From Rheinheimera sp. (GTDB lineage: Bacteria > Pseudomonadota > Gammaproteobacteria > Enterobacterales > Alteromonadaceae), in NCBI RefSeq assembly GCF_020217005.1, contig NZ_JAIWOI010000203.1:1-10000 (forward strand): DNA of 10,000 nucleotides, in the 5' to 3' direction. Position numbers and translations under genes: made by a program. How positions within the stretch are numbered: the stretch's first letter is position 1; each line of letters starts with the position of its first letter. Shown here one piece after another: positions 1 through 7,500 of the stretch. The notes beneath the pieces are model-generated. The model made no database searches and had not been told where the DNA came from. It was given only the letters and a program-made list of their open reading frames with translations.

Positions 1-492
1 CCGTAAATCCCTTTCTATGTCACGACGTTCTTCCCGCAGATCTCGTAGCTTTTCACTTTGATCCTGTTGTTGTTCGGCCAGAGCTTCTGCCGCTTCCGCC
101 ATTTCTTCCATGGCTTCTTCGTCGAAACTAAAGCTAAAACTGTTTGAAGTGCTGACAGGATTGGCGACATTGGTAGAAACCACAACAGTAGTGCCAGTTG
201 CTGTCTGTGTCATGGTCGGCACAGGAGGCACTGGCGGCACAGGTGGAATCACAAAATGGCGTAACCAGCCGCTGTTACTGTCCACGCGAAAGGCCACACC
301 TTGCCCCAACAAATAGCTGTGCTGAATACGGCCTATGCTGGAATGTTCTTCGCCACCCAGGGAGCTTTGAAGTATGTCCTGCATAATTTTCAGGTTTTGG
401 CCAAGTTTGGCATTCACTTCTGTTGCAGCAAAACCATGACTAGCGATCATCAGGCTTGCCAGCAAAGATACTTTGCTGAATATCTTCATCAT
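1..492 (-). CDS. Exported protein with PPV repeat and acidic coiled coil, third gene of the ECF sigma cassette (partial)
   Basis: The first 164 codons are visible and the frame is still open at the window's left edge. The start is the first of two tandem ATG codons, with GGAG (plus-strand ctcc at 500-503) 7 nt upstream. Residues 1-23 form a Sec-type signal peptide (charged MMK start, hydrophobic core, cleavage near GFAA), so the product should be periplasmic or outer-membrane associated. Residues 24-80 form a mixed segment containing YLLGQGVAFRVDS, which looks like a folded beta-type region. Residues 83-92 are PPVPPVPPVP, followed by a Thr/Ser/Val-rich linker, then from about residue 123 a Glu/Ala/Gln/Arg-rich helix likely to be a coiled coil. 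The gene lies 17 nt after the putative anti-sigma gene on the same strand and is probably co-transcribed. I do not recognise the family; function is unknown. A role as sensor, partner or target of the sigma/anti-sigma pair is inference from position only. Confidence 0.85.
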   Translation of the reverse strand, partial: MMKIFSKVSLLASLMIASHGFAATEVNAKLGQNLKIMQDILQSSLGGEEHSSIGRIQHSYLLGQGVAFRVDSNSGWLRHFVIPPVPPVPPVPTMTQTATGTTVVVSTNVANPVSTSNSFSFSFDEEAMEEMAEAAEALAEQQQDQSEKLRDLREERRDIERDLR

Positions 493-509
493 TTTGTTAC
501 TCCACTACG

Positions 510-1136
510 TTATCTGTTCTGAGTGTTCTGTGACGAGCCAAGATCCAGTCTGGCCTGGCTTGGCTGGTAATTTTCCTGCCAGTAGTGCCAGTCAGACTGA
601 CGTTGCTGATTGAGGTATTCCACCAGTTCCAGCATATCGGTGCGTCTTTCTTTGGTTTGTTGTTCGGTTAAATAATCTTTCAGCAAAATTAACTGCGACG
701 CCTGCTGTTGCTGGGTGCTCTGTAATTGAGTCTGAATGTAATCCTGTTGCTCTTTGCGATAGCTGGCCAGCAAGGTTTCCAATTGTTGCTGCTGCATCTG
801 TTGTCCGCCACGCCAGCTTAATGTCAGGCCACTGTCCTGCATTTGCAGTTCCAGCGGCGACAAGCTGACGACTAAAGCCAGGACTGAAAAGGCGACACTT
901 AACTTAGGCCACCAGTTGCTGCTTTTCGCCGGGCGCTGCCATTGCTGGGCAAAAATCGACATAGTATCCACTTCAGGCACTGGTGCAAAAAAGGGCGCTT
1001 TGGCTTGACGCTGTAACAACTGTGCTGTCTGGAAGCGATCATGCCATTCTGAGTTCGGCTCCAGTTGCTCTTCGCATTCGCTGGCCGTGATTTTTCCGGC
1101 CAGCCAGGCTTCAAAAATTTGCTGACTGTTCGACAT
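510..1136 (-). CDS. Putative anti-sigma factor, single-pass membrane protein with Gln-rich periplasmic coil
   Basis: This 208-residue protein is encoded directly after the ECF sigma gene, overlapping its end by 26 nt, which suggests translational coupling; GGAG sits 7 nt before the ATG (plus-strand 1144-1147). Residues 1-74 are hydrophilic and presumably cytoplasmic (the sigma-binding side), about 77-95 form one short membrane segment (KLSVAFSVLALVVSLSP), and 96-208 would be periplasmic. The outer part is predicted helical and Gln-rich (QQMQQQQ at 112-118, QQQQ at 142-145), consistent with a coiled coil. The N-terminal region has a single Cys (C21) and a His (H32) but no HxxxCxxC zinc motif, so it is not a classical ZAS-type anti-sigma factor. 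The anti-sigma call rests on gene order and topology, not on a recognised domain; a cassette-specific membrane protein of another kind remains possible. Confidence 0.72.
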   Translation of the reverse strand: MSNSQQIFEAWLAGKITASECEEQLEPNSEWHDRFQTAQLLQRQAKAPFFAPVPEVDTMSIFAQQWQRPAKSSNWWPKLSVAFSVLALVVSLSPLELQMQDSGLTLSWRGGQQMQQQQLETLLASYRKEQQDYIQTQLQSTQQQQASQLILLKDYLTEQQTKERRTDMLELVEYLNQQRQSDWHYWQENYQPSQARLDLGSSQNTQNR

Positions 1137-1674
1137 CTGCTAACTCCAACTGCGTACGCAGTTTATCTAAGGCCGCGTAAAATCTCGATTTGATGGTATT
1201 GCTTGACAGCGCCAGCTGATCGGCAATTTCATCAAAAGTAAACTGCTGGTAAAACCGCAACTCTACTACTAATCGTTGCTCGGGAGGCAAGGACCGTAGC
1301 TGGTGTTGCACCAGCTTTTGTGTGTGCTGGCCATACAGTTGTTGTTCAAAACTTGGTGCTTCATCATCGTAAAAATCATGCTCTTCAGTGAATTCCGTGG
1401 TGTTCTTTCTTTTTCTGAGCATATCCATAGCTCTGTAGTTGGCTATGCCAAACAACCAGCTTTTAAAGGAGCTGTCACCTCTGTACTGCGCCAGATTGCG
1501 GCACAGCACTATGAATACATCCTGCAGTAAATCACGGGCGTCGTCGGGCGAACCCAATAAACGCAGGCCAAAATAATACAGGGGCGCCTGATATCTCGAC
1601 ACCAATTGCTGCCAGGCTTTGGCATCGCCGCCTATGGCTTTTTCTATTAAGCTCTCGTCGCTGCGTTTAAACAC
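1111..1674 (-). CDS. ECF-type RNA polymerase sigma factor (sigma-70 family)
   Basis: This 187-residue protein has the two-domain layout and length of ECF sigma factors. Region 2 covers about residues 20-90: DDARDLLQDVFIVL (44-57) is the core-binding helix, and YRGDSSFKSWLFGIANYRAMDMLRK (64-88, allowing for the usual motif) is the -10 recognition part. After an acidic linker (EEHDFYDDE), region 4 covers about 125-176, with LPPEQRLVVELRF and the helix-turn-helix FDEIADQLALSSNTIKSRF. It would direct RNA polymerase to a small regulon, often including its own operon. The start is GTG at 1672-1674; no in-frame ATG lies upstream before a stop, and the ribosome binding site is weak (AGATCAAAA). It heads a cassette with the overlapping putative anti-sigma gene and the exported protein. 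No C-terminal extension is present, so regulation probably depends on the membrane partner. The ECF assignment is secure; the subgroup is not determined. Confidence 0.95.
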   Translation of the reverse strand: MFKRSDESLIEKAIGGDAKAWQQLVSRYQAPLYYFGLRLLGSPDDARDLLQDVFIVLCRNLAQYRGDSSFKSWLFGIANYRAMDMLRKRKNTTEFTEEHDFYDDEAPSFEQQLYGQHTQKLVQHQLRSLPPEQRLVVELRFYQQFTFDEIADQLALSSNTIKSRFYAALDKLRTQLELADVEQSANF

Positions 1675-1701
1675 TTTTGATCTATTGTGAAGTTGTATTG
1701 A

Positions 1702-1716
1702 TGATAAGTCGTATCA
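1702..1716. repeat. Short palindrome TGATA-N5-TATCA upstream of the ECF sigma gene
   Basis: TGATA (1702-1706) and TATCA (1712-1716) form a perfect 5-bp inverted repeat with a 5-nt spacer, 28 nt before the GTG start of the sigma gene. It falls in its probable promoter or leader. It could be an operator half-site pair, but it is short enough to arise by chance. Confidence 0.25.
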
Positions 1717-1755
1717 GGTCTGAAAATAGTTTGCCTGATTTGACAAAAAAGCAGG

Positions 1756-1772
1756 AATATTTCTGAAGTATT
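1756..1772. repeat. 17-bp near-perfect palindrome in the sigma-gene upstream region
   Basis: AATATTTCTGAAGTATT reads as AATA-x-TTC-x-GAA-x-TATT, with 7 of 8 symmetric pairs matching around the central T. It lies between the sigma start (1674) and the end of the neighbouring membrane-protein gene (1829), about 82 nt upstream of the sigma gene. The TTC/GAA core and AT-rich arms look like a dimeric regulator site. No regulator can be named. Confidence 0.3.
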
Positions 1773-1788
1773 TTTAAGTGGCTCAATT

Positions 1789-1814
1789 AAAAGGGAAATT
1801 TCCGGAGAAATCCC
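1789..1814 (-). terminator. Probable intrinsic terminator of the DUF2306-like gene
   Basis: On the minus strand, GGGATTTC and GAAATTTCCC form an eight-pair stem with a 2-nt bulge and a 4-nt loop (plus-strand arms 1793-1802 and 1807-1814). TTTTAATT follows, 15 nt after the stop codon. On the plus strand the same hairpin is followed by six T residues at 1819-1824, so it may work in both directions. The bulge and short T-run make it a moderate terminator. Confidence 0.5.
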
Positions 1815-1828
1815 CCTGTTTTTTAGGC

Positions 1829-2560
1829 TCAGGCACCTTGTGATAAACGACGTTTAAACCAGATTGAAGTAGGTACGCCGATAAGGCTTGGCAGCAACCA
1901 GGGCAACATCATCCAATAACCTGGTAATAAGTCGGCAAATAAAGTCCTGCCGCCAAAGGCGAAGAATGCGGTATAGGCGGCTATGCCAGAACCAAGCATA
2001 GCGGCGGCGTGTTCGATCAACCAGCGATTGGCTGTGACTGTTTTTGTATGCAGGTAGTTCAGAATGCCAACACAACTGACGACGGAAATAGCCGAAAATA
2101 CTATAACCAGTGGCATGTTAAAGACAACACCTTGCCAGGCCGCATAGGGAGCAACCAGGGTTAGTAACCAGACGGGAAGCTGATAAGTCCAGTGTTTCAG
2201 TGGATCGCGGTTTTGTTTGCATAACAGACTACCTGTGGCATGACGTATAGTGACCCAGGTCAGCAGGCTAAGCAGGAATAAAAACAGGTTAATCAGCATT
2301 AAAAAATCTAATTTACCTTGAGAGATTTTGCCATCCACCATGAAGCTCGCGCCTTTAATTGCTATGGGATCAAACCAAACCATAGCTGTCATCGCCAGGC
2401 CACTTAAGGCTACGGCTTTCATGATATGACCATAATAACGGCCAGAGTTGCGGTGAACTGTACTGCCTTTGCGGCTTAACATAGGTATCCAGAACAAGAA
2501 GAGTGCAATGACACCTAAGGCAATATGTAGTTTTAATAACAGGCTATGTAACATCAACAT
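1829..2560 (-). CDS. Multi-pass inner-membrane protein, DUF2306-like
   Basis: This 243-residue, very hydrophobic protein has roughly seven predicted membrane helices: about 8-27, 47-64, 85-105, 127-147, 150-170, 182-202 and 210-232. The N-terminal pattern, with H12 and G16 in the first helix followed by VHRNSGRYYGH (35-45), and a later EHAAAML (183-189) on another helix, resembles DUF2306-type membrane proteins, in which conserved His residues suggest cofactor (possibly haem) or metal binding; that role is inference. The start is ATG at 2558-2560 with GGAG 7 nt upstream. The gene is transcribed away from the histidine kinase gene across a 153-nt gap and ends at a hairpin terminator. Divergence from a kinase/response-regulator pair makes it a possible target, as with DesK-type systems that control a nearby membrane gene. 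The family assignment is from memory of motif layout and is uncertain; membrane topology is much safer. Confidence 0.75.
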   Translation of the reverse strand: MLMLHSLLLKLHIALGVIALFLFWIPMLSRKGSTVHRNSGRYYGHIMKAVALSGLAMTAMVWFDPIAIKGASFMVDGKISQGKLDFLMLINLFLFLLSLLTWVTIRHATGSLLCKQNRDPLKHWTYQLPVWLLTLVAPYAAWQGVVFNMPLVIVFSAISVVSCVGILNYLHTKTVTANRWLIEHAAAMLGSGIAAYTAFFAFGGRTLFADLLPGYWMMLPWLLPSLIGVPTSIWFKRRLSQGA

Positions 2561-2656
2561 GATTTTTCTCCTTCAGCAGATGCACTCAGACTAAAACTTC
2601 CACTGCCACGGCGCAGGTGCCATTAGTCAGGATTTTTAACTGTGACTTTTGGCCTA

Positions 2657-2684
2657 TTGAGCCGTCAGTGAAATCAGGCATACT
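2657..2684 (+). promoter_or_regulatory. Possible sigma-70 promoter for the kinase/response-regulator operon
   Basis: TTGAGC (2657-2662) and CATACT (2679-2684) are separated by 16 nt, each matching 4 of 6 consensus positions. Transcription would start near 2691, leaving a leader of about 22 nt before the GTG start. It was found by eye only; weak matches of this kind are common. Confidence 0.35.
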
Positions 2685-2713
2685 GCATGGCGAGTCGACA
2701 AAGGTAGTCATCA

Positions 2714-3850
2714 GTGATGAAACGGAACAATGTAATAGCATGGGATGTGTTGGCCGGGTTACTGACCTGGTTTTTAGTTTTTGTGCTGAGCTTATGGTTG
2801 CTTCAATCTAATGCTGAACTCTGGCCGCTTTGGCCCTGGGTTGTCCCGCTGTTTTTAATCAATGGCCTGTGTTTTTACCTGACGACACGCAGTGACGAAC
2901 GTCATGGCACTATGCCGCCTTTTGAGCTGGGCTGCTTTGTTCTGCAGCTGTTGTCGGCTTTGGCTTTAAACTGGCTGCTACCTCTGGATTATCTGGCTAT
3001 CCTGAGCATTATCTGGGTGTCGGTTCTGCCTTATCTGCTGCCTATGCGAACTTCGGTGATCATCACTGTCGCTTTGATGGCGCTGTGGTATGGCGTAGAT
3101 TCGGTCTTAGAGCAACGCTCCTTGTGGATTACAGGACTTTTGTTCAGCAGCTTTCACTTTTTTGCCATTATGATGACGAATCAGGCGCGCTCTGAGCAAA
3201 AAGCCAAGCAAGAATTGCAGCACGCCCACCAGCAATTGCTGGCCACTCAGGACTTGTTGATGGTGGCATCGCAGCAGCAGGAGCGTACCCGTATAGCCCG
3301 CGACCTGCACGATGTGTTAGGGCATCACCTCACGGCTTTAACTATTAATTTGCAAGTGGCAGGGCATTTAACGCAAGGCGAGGCCAAGGTTAAAGTGGAC
3401 CAATGCCATCAGATCGCCAAATTGCTGCTGTCCGATGTGCGCGAAGCGGTCAGTGCCCTGCGCGAGCATCAGCAGTTTTCTATTTATCAGGCGCTGGAGA
3501 AGCTGCTTACTGCAGTTCCGGGTGTACGAGTGCATTGGGATTGTCCGCAAGGCGTCGAACTGGCCGATGTCAAAGTCGCACAGCACTTGTTGTTGATTGT
3601 GCAGGAAGCTCTCACCAATACCTTAAGGCATAGTCAGGCTAGTGAGTTTTATTTGTCTGTGACAGCTGTAGCTGGTTATTTGCAGCTGGCTATAGATGAC
3701 AATGGCAAAGTAGCTCCGGACTGGAAGCCTGGCAACGGCTTAACCGGGATGAAAGAGCGGGTTGCCTCTTGTGCCGGGACTTTGATGTGGCAGATCAAAG
3801 ACAATCACTTTCATTTACAGGTCAGCTTACCCTCAGGATTTGCAGTATGA
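2714..3850 (+). CDS. Sensor histidine kinase, NarL/DesK class (HisKA_3)
   Basis: This 378-residue inner-membrane kinase has six predicted N-terminal helices (about 12-30, 41-57, 70-90, 92-109, 113-129, 137-154) with very short loops and no periplasmic domain, so it probably senses something in or at the membrane. A coiled linker (160-190) leads to the dimerisation and phosphoacceptor helix ERTRIARDLHDVLGHHL, with H199 as the phosphorylated histidine. The DLHDxLGHHLT form is typical of HisKA_3 kinases, and the H-x3-G-H-H arrangement often accompanies phosphatase activity. The ATP-binding domain has the N box QEALTNTLRHS (N302), a G1 box DDNG (327-330) and a G2 box GNGLTGMKERV (339-349). The start is GTG with AAGG 9 nt upstream; the ATG in the next codon (2717) is an alternative. 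Its stop overlaps the response-regulator start (ATGA), so the two are a cognate pair. The signal is unknown. Confidence 0.95.
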   Translation: MMKRNNVIAWDVLAGLLTWFLVFVLSLWLLQSNAELWPLWPWVVPLFLINGLCFYLTTRSDERHGTMPPFELGCFVLQLLSALALNWLLPLDYLAILSIIWVSVLPYLLPMRTSVIITVALMALWYGVDSVLEQRSLWITGLLFSSFHFFAIMMTNQARSEQKAKQELQHAHQQLLATQDLLMVASQQQERTRIARDLHDVLGHHLTALTINLQVAGHLTQGEAKVKVDQCHQIAKLLLSDVREAVSALREHQQFSIYQALEKLLTAVPGVRVHWDCPQGVELADVKVAQHLLLIVQEALTNTLRHSQASEFYLSVTAVAGYLQLAIDDNGKVAPDWKPGNGLTGMKERVASCAGTLMWQIKDNHFHLQVSLPSGFAV

Positions 3851-4491
3851 CATTACGGGTTTTACTGGTTGACGATCAAATGTTGATCCGTCAGGGCATT
3901 AAAAGTTTATTGCAGCTCTCTGGACAAGTCGAAGTGGTCGCTGAAGCCCAGGATGGTTCCACTGTGGTGGAATTGGTTCAGTTGCATCAGCCGGACGTTA
4001 TTTTATTAGATTTATCTATGCCCAAAGTCGATGGCATAGCAACATTAGAGTTGTTAAAACAGCAGCAACTGAAAACCCCTGTGCTTATTCTGACCACCTT
4101 TGAAGAGCATGATCTGGTTCTGAAAAGCATTCAGCTGGGTGCCAAAGGTTATTTACTCAAAGACGTATCGCTGGACAGCTTAGTGTCGGCTATTCAGACG
4201 GTGCAGCAAGGCGGCACCTGTTTTCAGAGCAGTATCACAGAACGACTCTTGTCAGGCTTAAATCCTGTCAGTAACTTTCCTCGTCCTGCTCAGATTGAGG
4301 AGTTATCAGATAAAGAGCTGGAAATCTTACAGCTGATGGCGTCGGGTTATGCCAATAAAGAAATTGCCAGTGCTTTGTATAAATCCGAAGGCACCATTAA
4401 AAATCAGATCTCCAGTATTTTAGCTAAAATGGGAGTGCGAGACAGAACCCGCGCTGTATTATTGGCTTTGGAGTTGGGCTTAATTCAATAA
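3847..4491 (+). CDS. LuxR/NarL-family response regulator
   Basis: This 214-residue regulator has an N-terminal receiver domain (about 1-120): acidic pocket D9 and D10, phosphoacceptor D55 in VILLDLSMP, switch residue T83 or T84, and K105 in YLLKD. A LuxR-type helix-turn-helix covers about 150-214, containing LSDKELEILQLMASGYANKEIASAL and TIKNQISSILAKM as separate helices of the DNA-binding fold. All key receiver residues are present, so it should be phosphorylated by the kinase encoded just upstream and then bind DNA as a dimer. The start chosen is the ATG inside the kinase stop (ATGA), because it begins the receiver directly at MTLRVLLVDD; an in-frame ATG at 3769 would add 26 residues that only re-read the kinase C-terminal region. 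The most likely local target is the divergent DUF2306-like gene or its own operon (inference). Confidence 0.95.
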   Translation: MTLRVLLVDDQMLIRQGIKSLLQLSGQVEVVAEAQDGSTVVELVQLHQPDVILLDLSMPKVDGIATLELLKQQQLKTPVLILTTFEEHDLVLKSIQLGAKGYLLKDVSLDSLVSAIQTVQQGGTCFQSSITERLLSGLNPVSNFPRPAQIEELSDKELEILQLMASGYANKEIASALYKSEGTIKNQISSILAKMGVRDRTRAVLLALELGLIQ

Positions 4492-4511
4492 TAACTAACT
4501 GATTTAAGGTG

Positions 4512-4540
4512 CAGTATTAGTCTGTATCGCCGCTATACTG
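4512..4540. repeat. Inverted repeat CAGTAT-N17-ATACTG upstream of the large kinase gene
   Basis: CAGTAT (4512-4517) and ATACTG (4535-4540) are perfect 6-bp inverted arms 17 nt apart in the 88-nt gap between the response-regulator stop and the large kinase start. The right arm overlaps TATACT (4534-4539), a plausible -10 element without a good -35. This could be an operator over a promoter, or chance. Confidence 0.25.
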
Positions 4541-4579
4541 GAACTATCTTGTCCCTCTGAGACGGAGCTATTTGTTTTT

Positions 4580-7500
4580 ATGGGTTTACAGCGCCCCGCC
4601 AACAAGGGAATGTCCCTGCGGCTGTTTTTTACAGTACCTGTAATGTTGCTATTTATTCTGACTGCAGGCTTGATCAGCTTGATTTCGTATGTCAATGGAC
4701 AGCAGGCCGCCCAGCATTATGGGCAGAGACTGGCAGCTCAAATAAGCCTGAGGGTGAACTCTCATTTGCAGTACTTGCTGACGGCGCCGAAAACCGTGCT
4801 GGATTCGATAGTGCAGTCCATCAACAGCGGTATATTGGATTTGCAGTCTGAGCAGGATTTGTCTCGCTTTATGACGGTGCAGATCCGCAGTGCCCCTTAC
4901 CTGACTTATGTTTCAGCTGGTTTTGCAAATGGTCGTTATCTGGGGATCAACCGGGACGTAGGCGATGGTCAACTGACGTTGATCAGTTCCATGCATCAAC
5001 AAGAGTTAGTGCGTGTTCGCTACACCTTGCAGGATTTGGGCTTACCCGGTGCGGCGTTGGAGCAGGGGGTTCCTTATGACGTCAGAACCCGCAGCTGGTT
5101 TCAGTATGCGGTGCAACAAGGGAAAGCGAGTTGGTACCCCATATACAAGTATCAGTCTTATGAAGGCCTTGGCGTCGGCTTGGCTGCTCCGGTGCTGGAT
5201 GCCGCTGGCCGTTTGCAGGCTGTAGTGGCAGCCGATATCAGTTTGCGGCATTTAGAGTTGTATTTACAGGCGCAATCCGTTGAAGGTCAGGGCCTGATTT
5301 TTATTACAGATCCTCAAGGCCATCTGATTGCAAGCTCAGCAAAAGCAGCCCTGGTGGCTGAGCCGGGAGCATTAACTGAACAGCAACTGGCCAGTCAAAG
5401 CGAAAATCCCTTGCTACAAAGCGCTGCTATTGCCCTAATTGGCAGAAAAAGTCCTGCCGTACAACAAGAGTTTGAGTTTGACGGCCAACAGTATTTGCTG
5501 AACCAAACCGAATTCAGCGATCCACAGGGATTGAAACTCTATATAGCTGTGGTTTTGCCGGTGCAGCATTTAATGAGTTTTGTCGATGAGAACTTTTTAC
5601 AGGCTTTGTGGTTAATCATGTTGGCAGTGATTGTAGGCGCTGTTTTGATTTTTGTCTTAAGCCGCAAGCTGGTGCAACCTATTGAAGCTTTACATAAAAG
5701 GGCCGACCTTCTGGCCAGTGGCGACAGAACTGATGTTCATCTGTATCAGACTCCTGTTTATGAGTTAAACGGGCTATTGAGTTCTTTTGACTTGATGGCG
5801 AGCAGACTCAATGACGCATTTAGGCAATTAGAATACAAAGTTGAACAGGGAACTGCATCCCTGGAACGTTTATCGCTGGTCGTTAGCAGGACCAGCAATG
5901 GGGTCGTGGTCACAGATCCCCAGGGTGTAATTGAATGGGTTAATCCAGCCTTTGAACGGCTGTCCGGGCGTAAAGCCGCGGATTTAACCGGAAAAACTTT
6001 ACTTCATGTCATCGCTCATCAAGAGTCGGATCCTGTCAGATTAGAGCGGATCCGGCAGTCTGTCAGCCAGGGCTGTGGGTACTCCGAGGAGCTACTTTAT
6101 TATGCTGCTTCAGGTCAAAGCTATTGGCTGAGCCTGGAATGTGATGCGGTATTCAGTGAACAGGGACAACTCACTGGCTTTGTTCTGATTTGCCTGGATA
6201 TCAGCAGCAGGAAAAAATCTGAGACGGAAGAGAAAGACAGCCAGAACAGAACTGAACGTCAGCGCAGTACTTTAGCTCAACTTGTGATGGACGAGGCTGT
6301 GGCCAGCGGTGACAGTCTGGCCTTTGCAAAAAGTTTGGTACGTTCTACCGCTCAGGCTGTGCTTTGTAACAGGGTAAGTGTCTGGATGTTATCAGAGCAA
6401 GGCGATGAGATGTTTTGCCTTGCGTTGCATCAAACTGAAAGTTCCTCGCCACAAAGACAGTTGATATTGCGACGGACGGACTACCCGGATTACTTTGCTG
6501 CCGTGGCGTTACGTGGTTGGATTTGTGCAAATGACGCCGTGAATGACCCTGCCACCAGAGAATTTGCGGAGTCTTATCTGAAGCCTTTGGGCATTAGTTC
6601 TATGTTGGATGCTGGCATCATGATCGCAGGCAAAGTAGTGGGCATATTGTGTCTTGAGCACATAGGTCCTAAAAGGCAATGGCATTCTGACGAAGAAGCT
6701 TTTGTCAGTGCTATTGCGGCCGTGATGGCTCAGACTTTATCTGTTGCTCAGCGCAAGGATGCGGAACAGGTAAGCAAAGAATACGCTCAGCACACTCAAA
6801 CTATTCTGAATAATGTAGTCGATGGCATTATTACAATCGATGAAAATGGTCGTATTGCCAGTATGAATCCCGCTGCCCAGGTGTTGTTTCGTTGTAAATC
6901 AGAAGATTTTCTCGGGCGTTATGCCACTCAACTATTACCACCTGTGCATCGGCAGCTGCAAGAATCGCAGCAAGCTTATTTACCCGTGCCAGGCGTAAAA
7001 CCTTTATTGGGAACCAATAGGGAGCTGGATGGCTTAAGAGCTGACGGTAGCACTTTTTCTATGGAGATGGCGTTATCGGTGATCCGTAGGCAAGGACGAT
7101 TAATTTACATTTGTACTGTGCGTGACATCAGCGATAGAAAACGAATTGAGAGGTTAAAAAATGAATTTGTCTCGACCGTCAGCCACGAGCTTCGCACTCC
7201 GTTAACTTCAATAACAGGCGCTTTAGGTTTATTGCACGGTGGGGCAATGGGAGACATGACAGAAAAAGTCAGCAGTCTGATTAGCATCGCCTATAAAAAC
7301 TGCCAGCGACTGACCCTGTTGATCAATGATTTATTGGATATTGAAAAAATTGCTGCGGGTAAAATGCAATTTGATTTAAAAACTGAACTGGTACTTCCCT
7401 TGATCCAGCAAGCTCTGGATGCAAATAAAGTCATGGCGCAAGAAAGGCATATCCAGCTTGGGATCCAGGCAAAACTTACTGATGCCAGCATTCAGGTGGA

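Noticed and set aside
217..246. Tandem nucleotide repeat that might suggest a CRISPR or minisatellite
   Set aside because: It is three 9-nt units encoding Pro-Pro-Val within a coding frame; there are no spacers and no longer array.
110..522. Overlapping short plus-strand open frames (68, 62 and 73 codons)
   Set aside because: They lie antisense to the exported-protein gene, which has a good ribosome binding site, a signal peptide and cassette context; the short frames have none of these.
2589..2628. GACTAA ... TTAGTC inverted hexamers in the kinase/membrane-protein intergenic region
   Set aside because: The arms are 6 bp with about 29 nt between them, which is easily expected by chance, and no promoter element coincides with them.
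3769..3846. 26-residue N-terminal extension of the response regulator from an upstream ATG
   Set aside because: It would re-read the kinase C-terminal coding region in another frame, and the receiver domain starts properly at the ATG in the ATGA overlap (3847).
4504..4695. 63-codon minus-strand open frame across the large kinase start
   Set aside because: It is antisense to the kinase start and its first membrane helix, with no recognisable protein feature.
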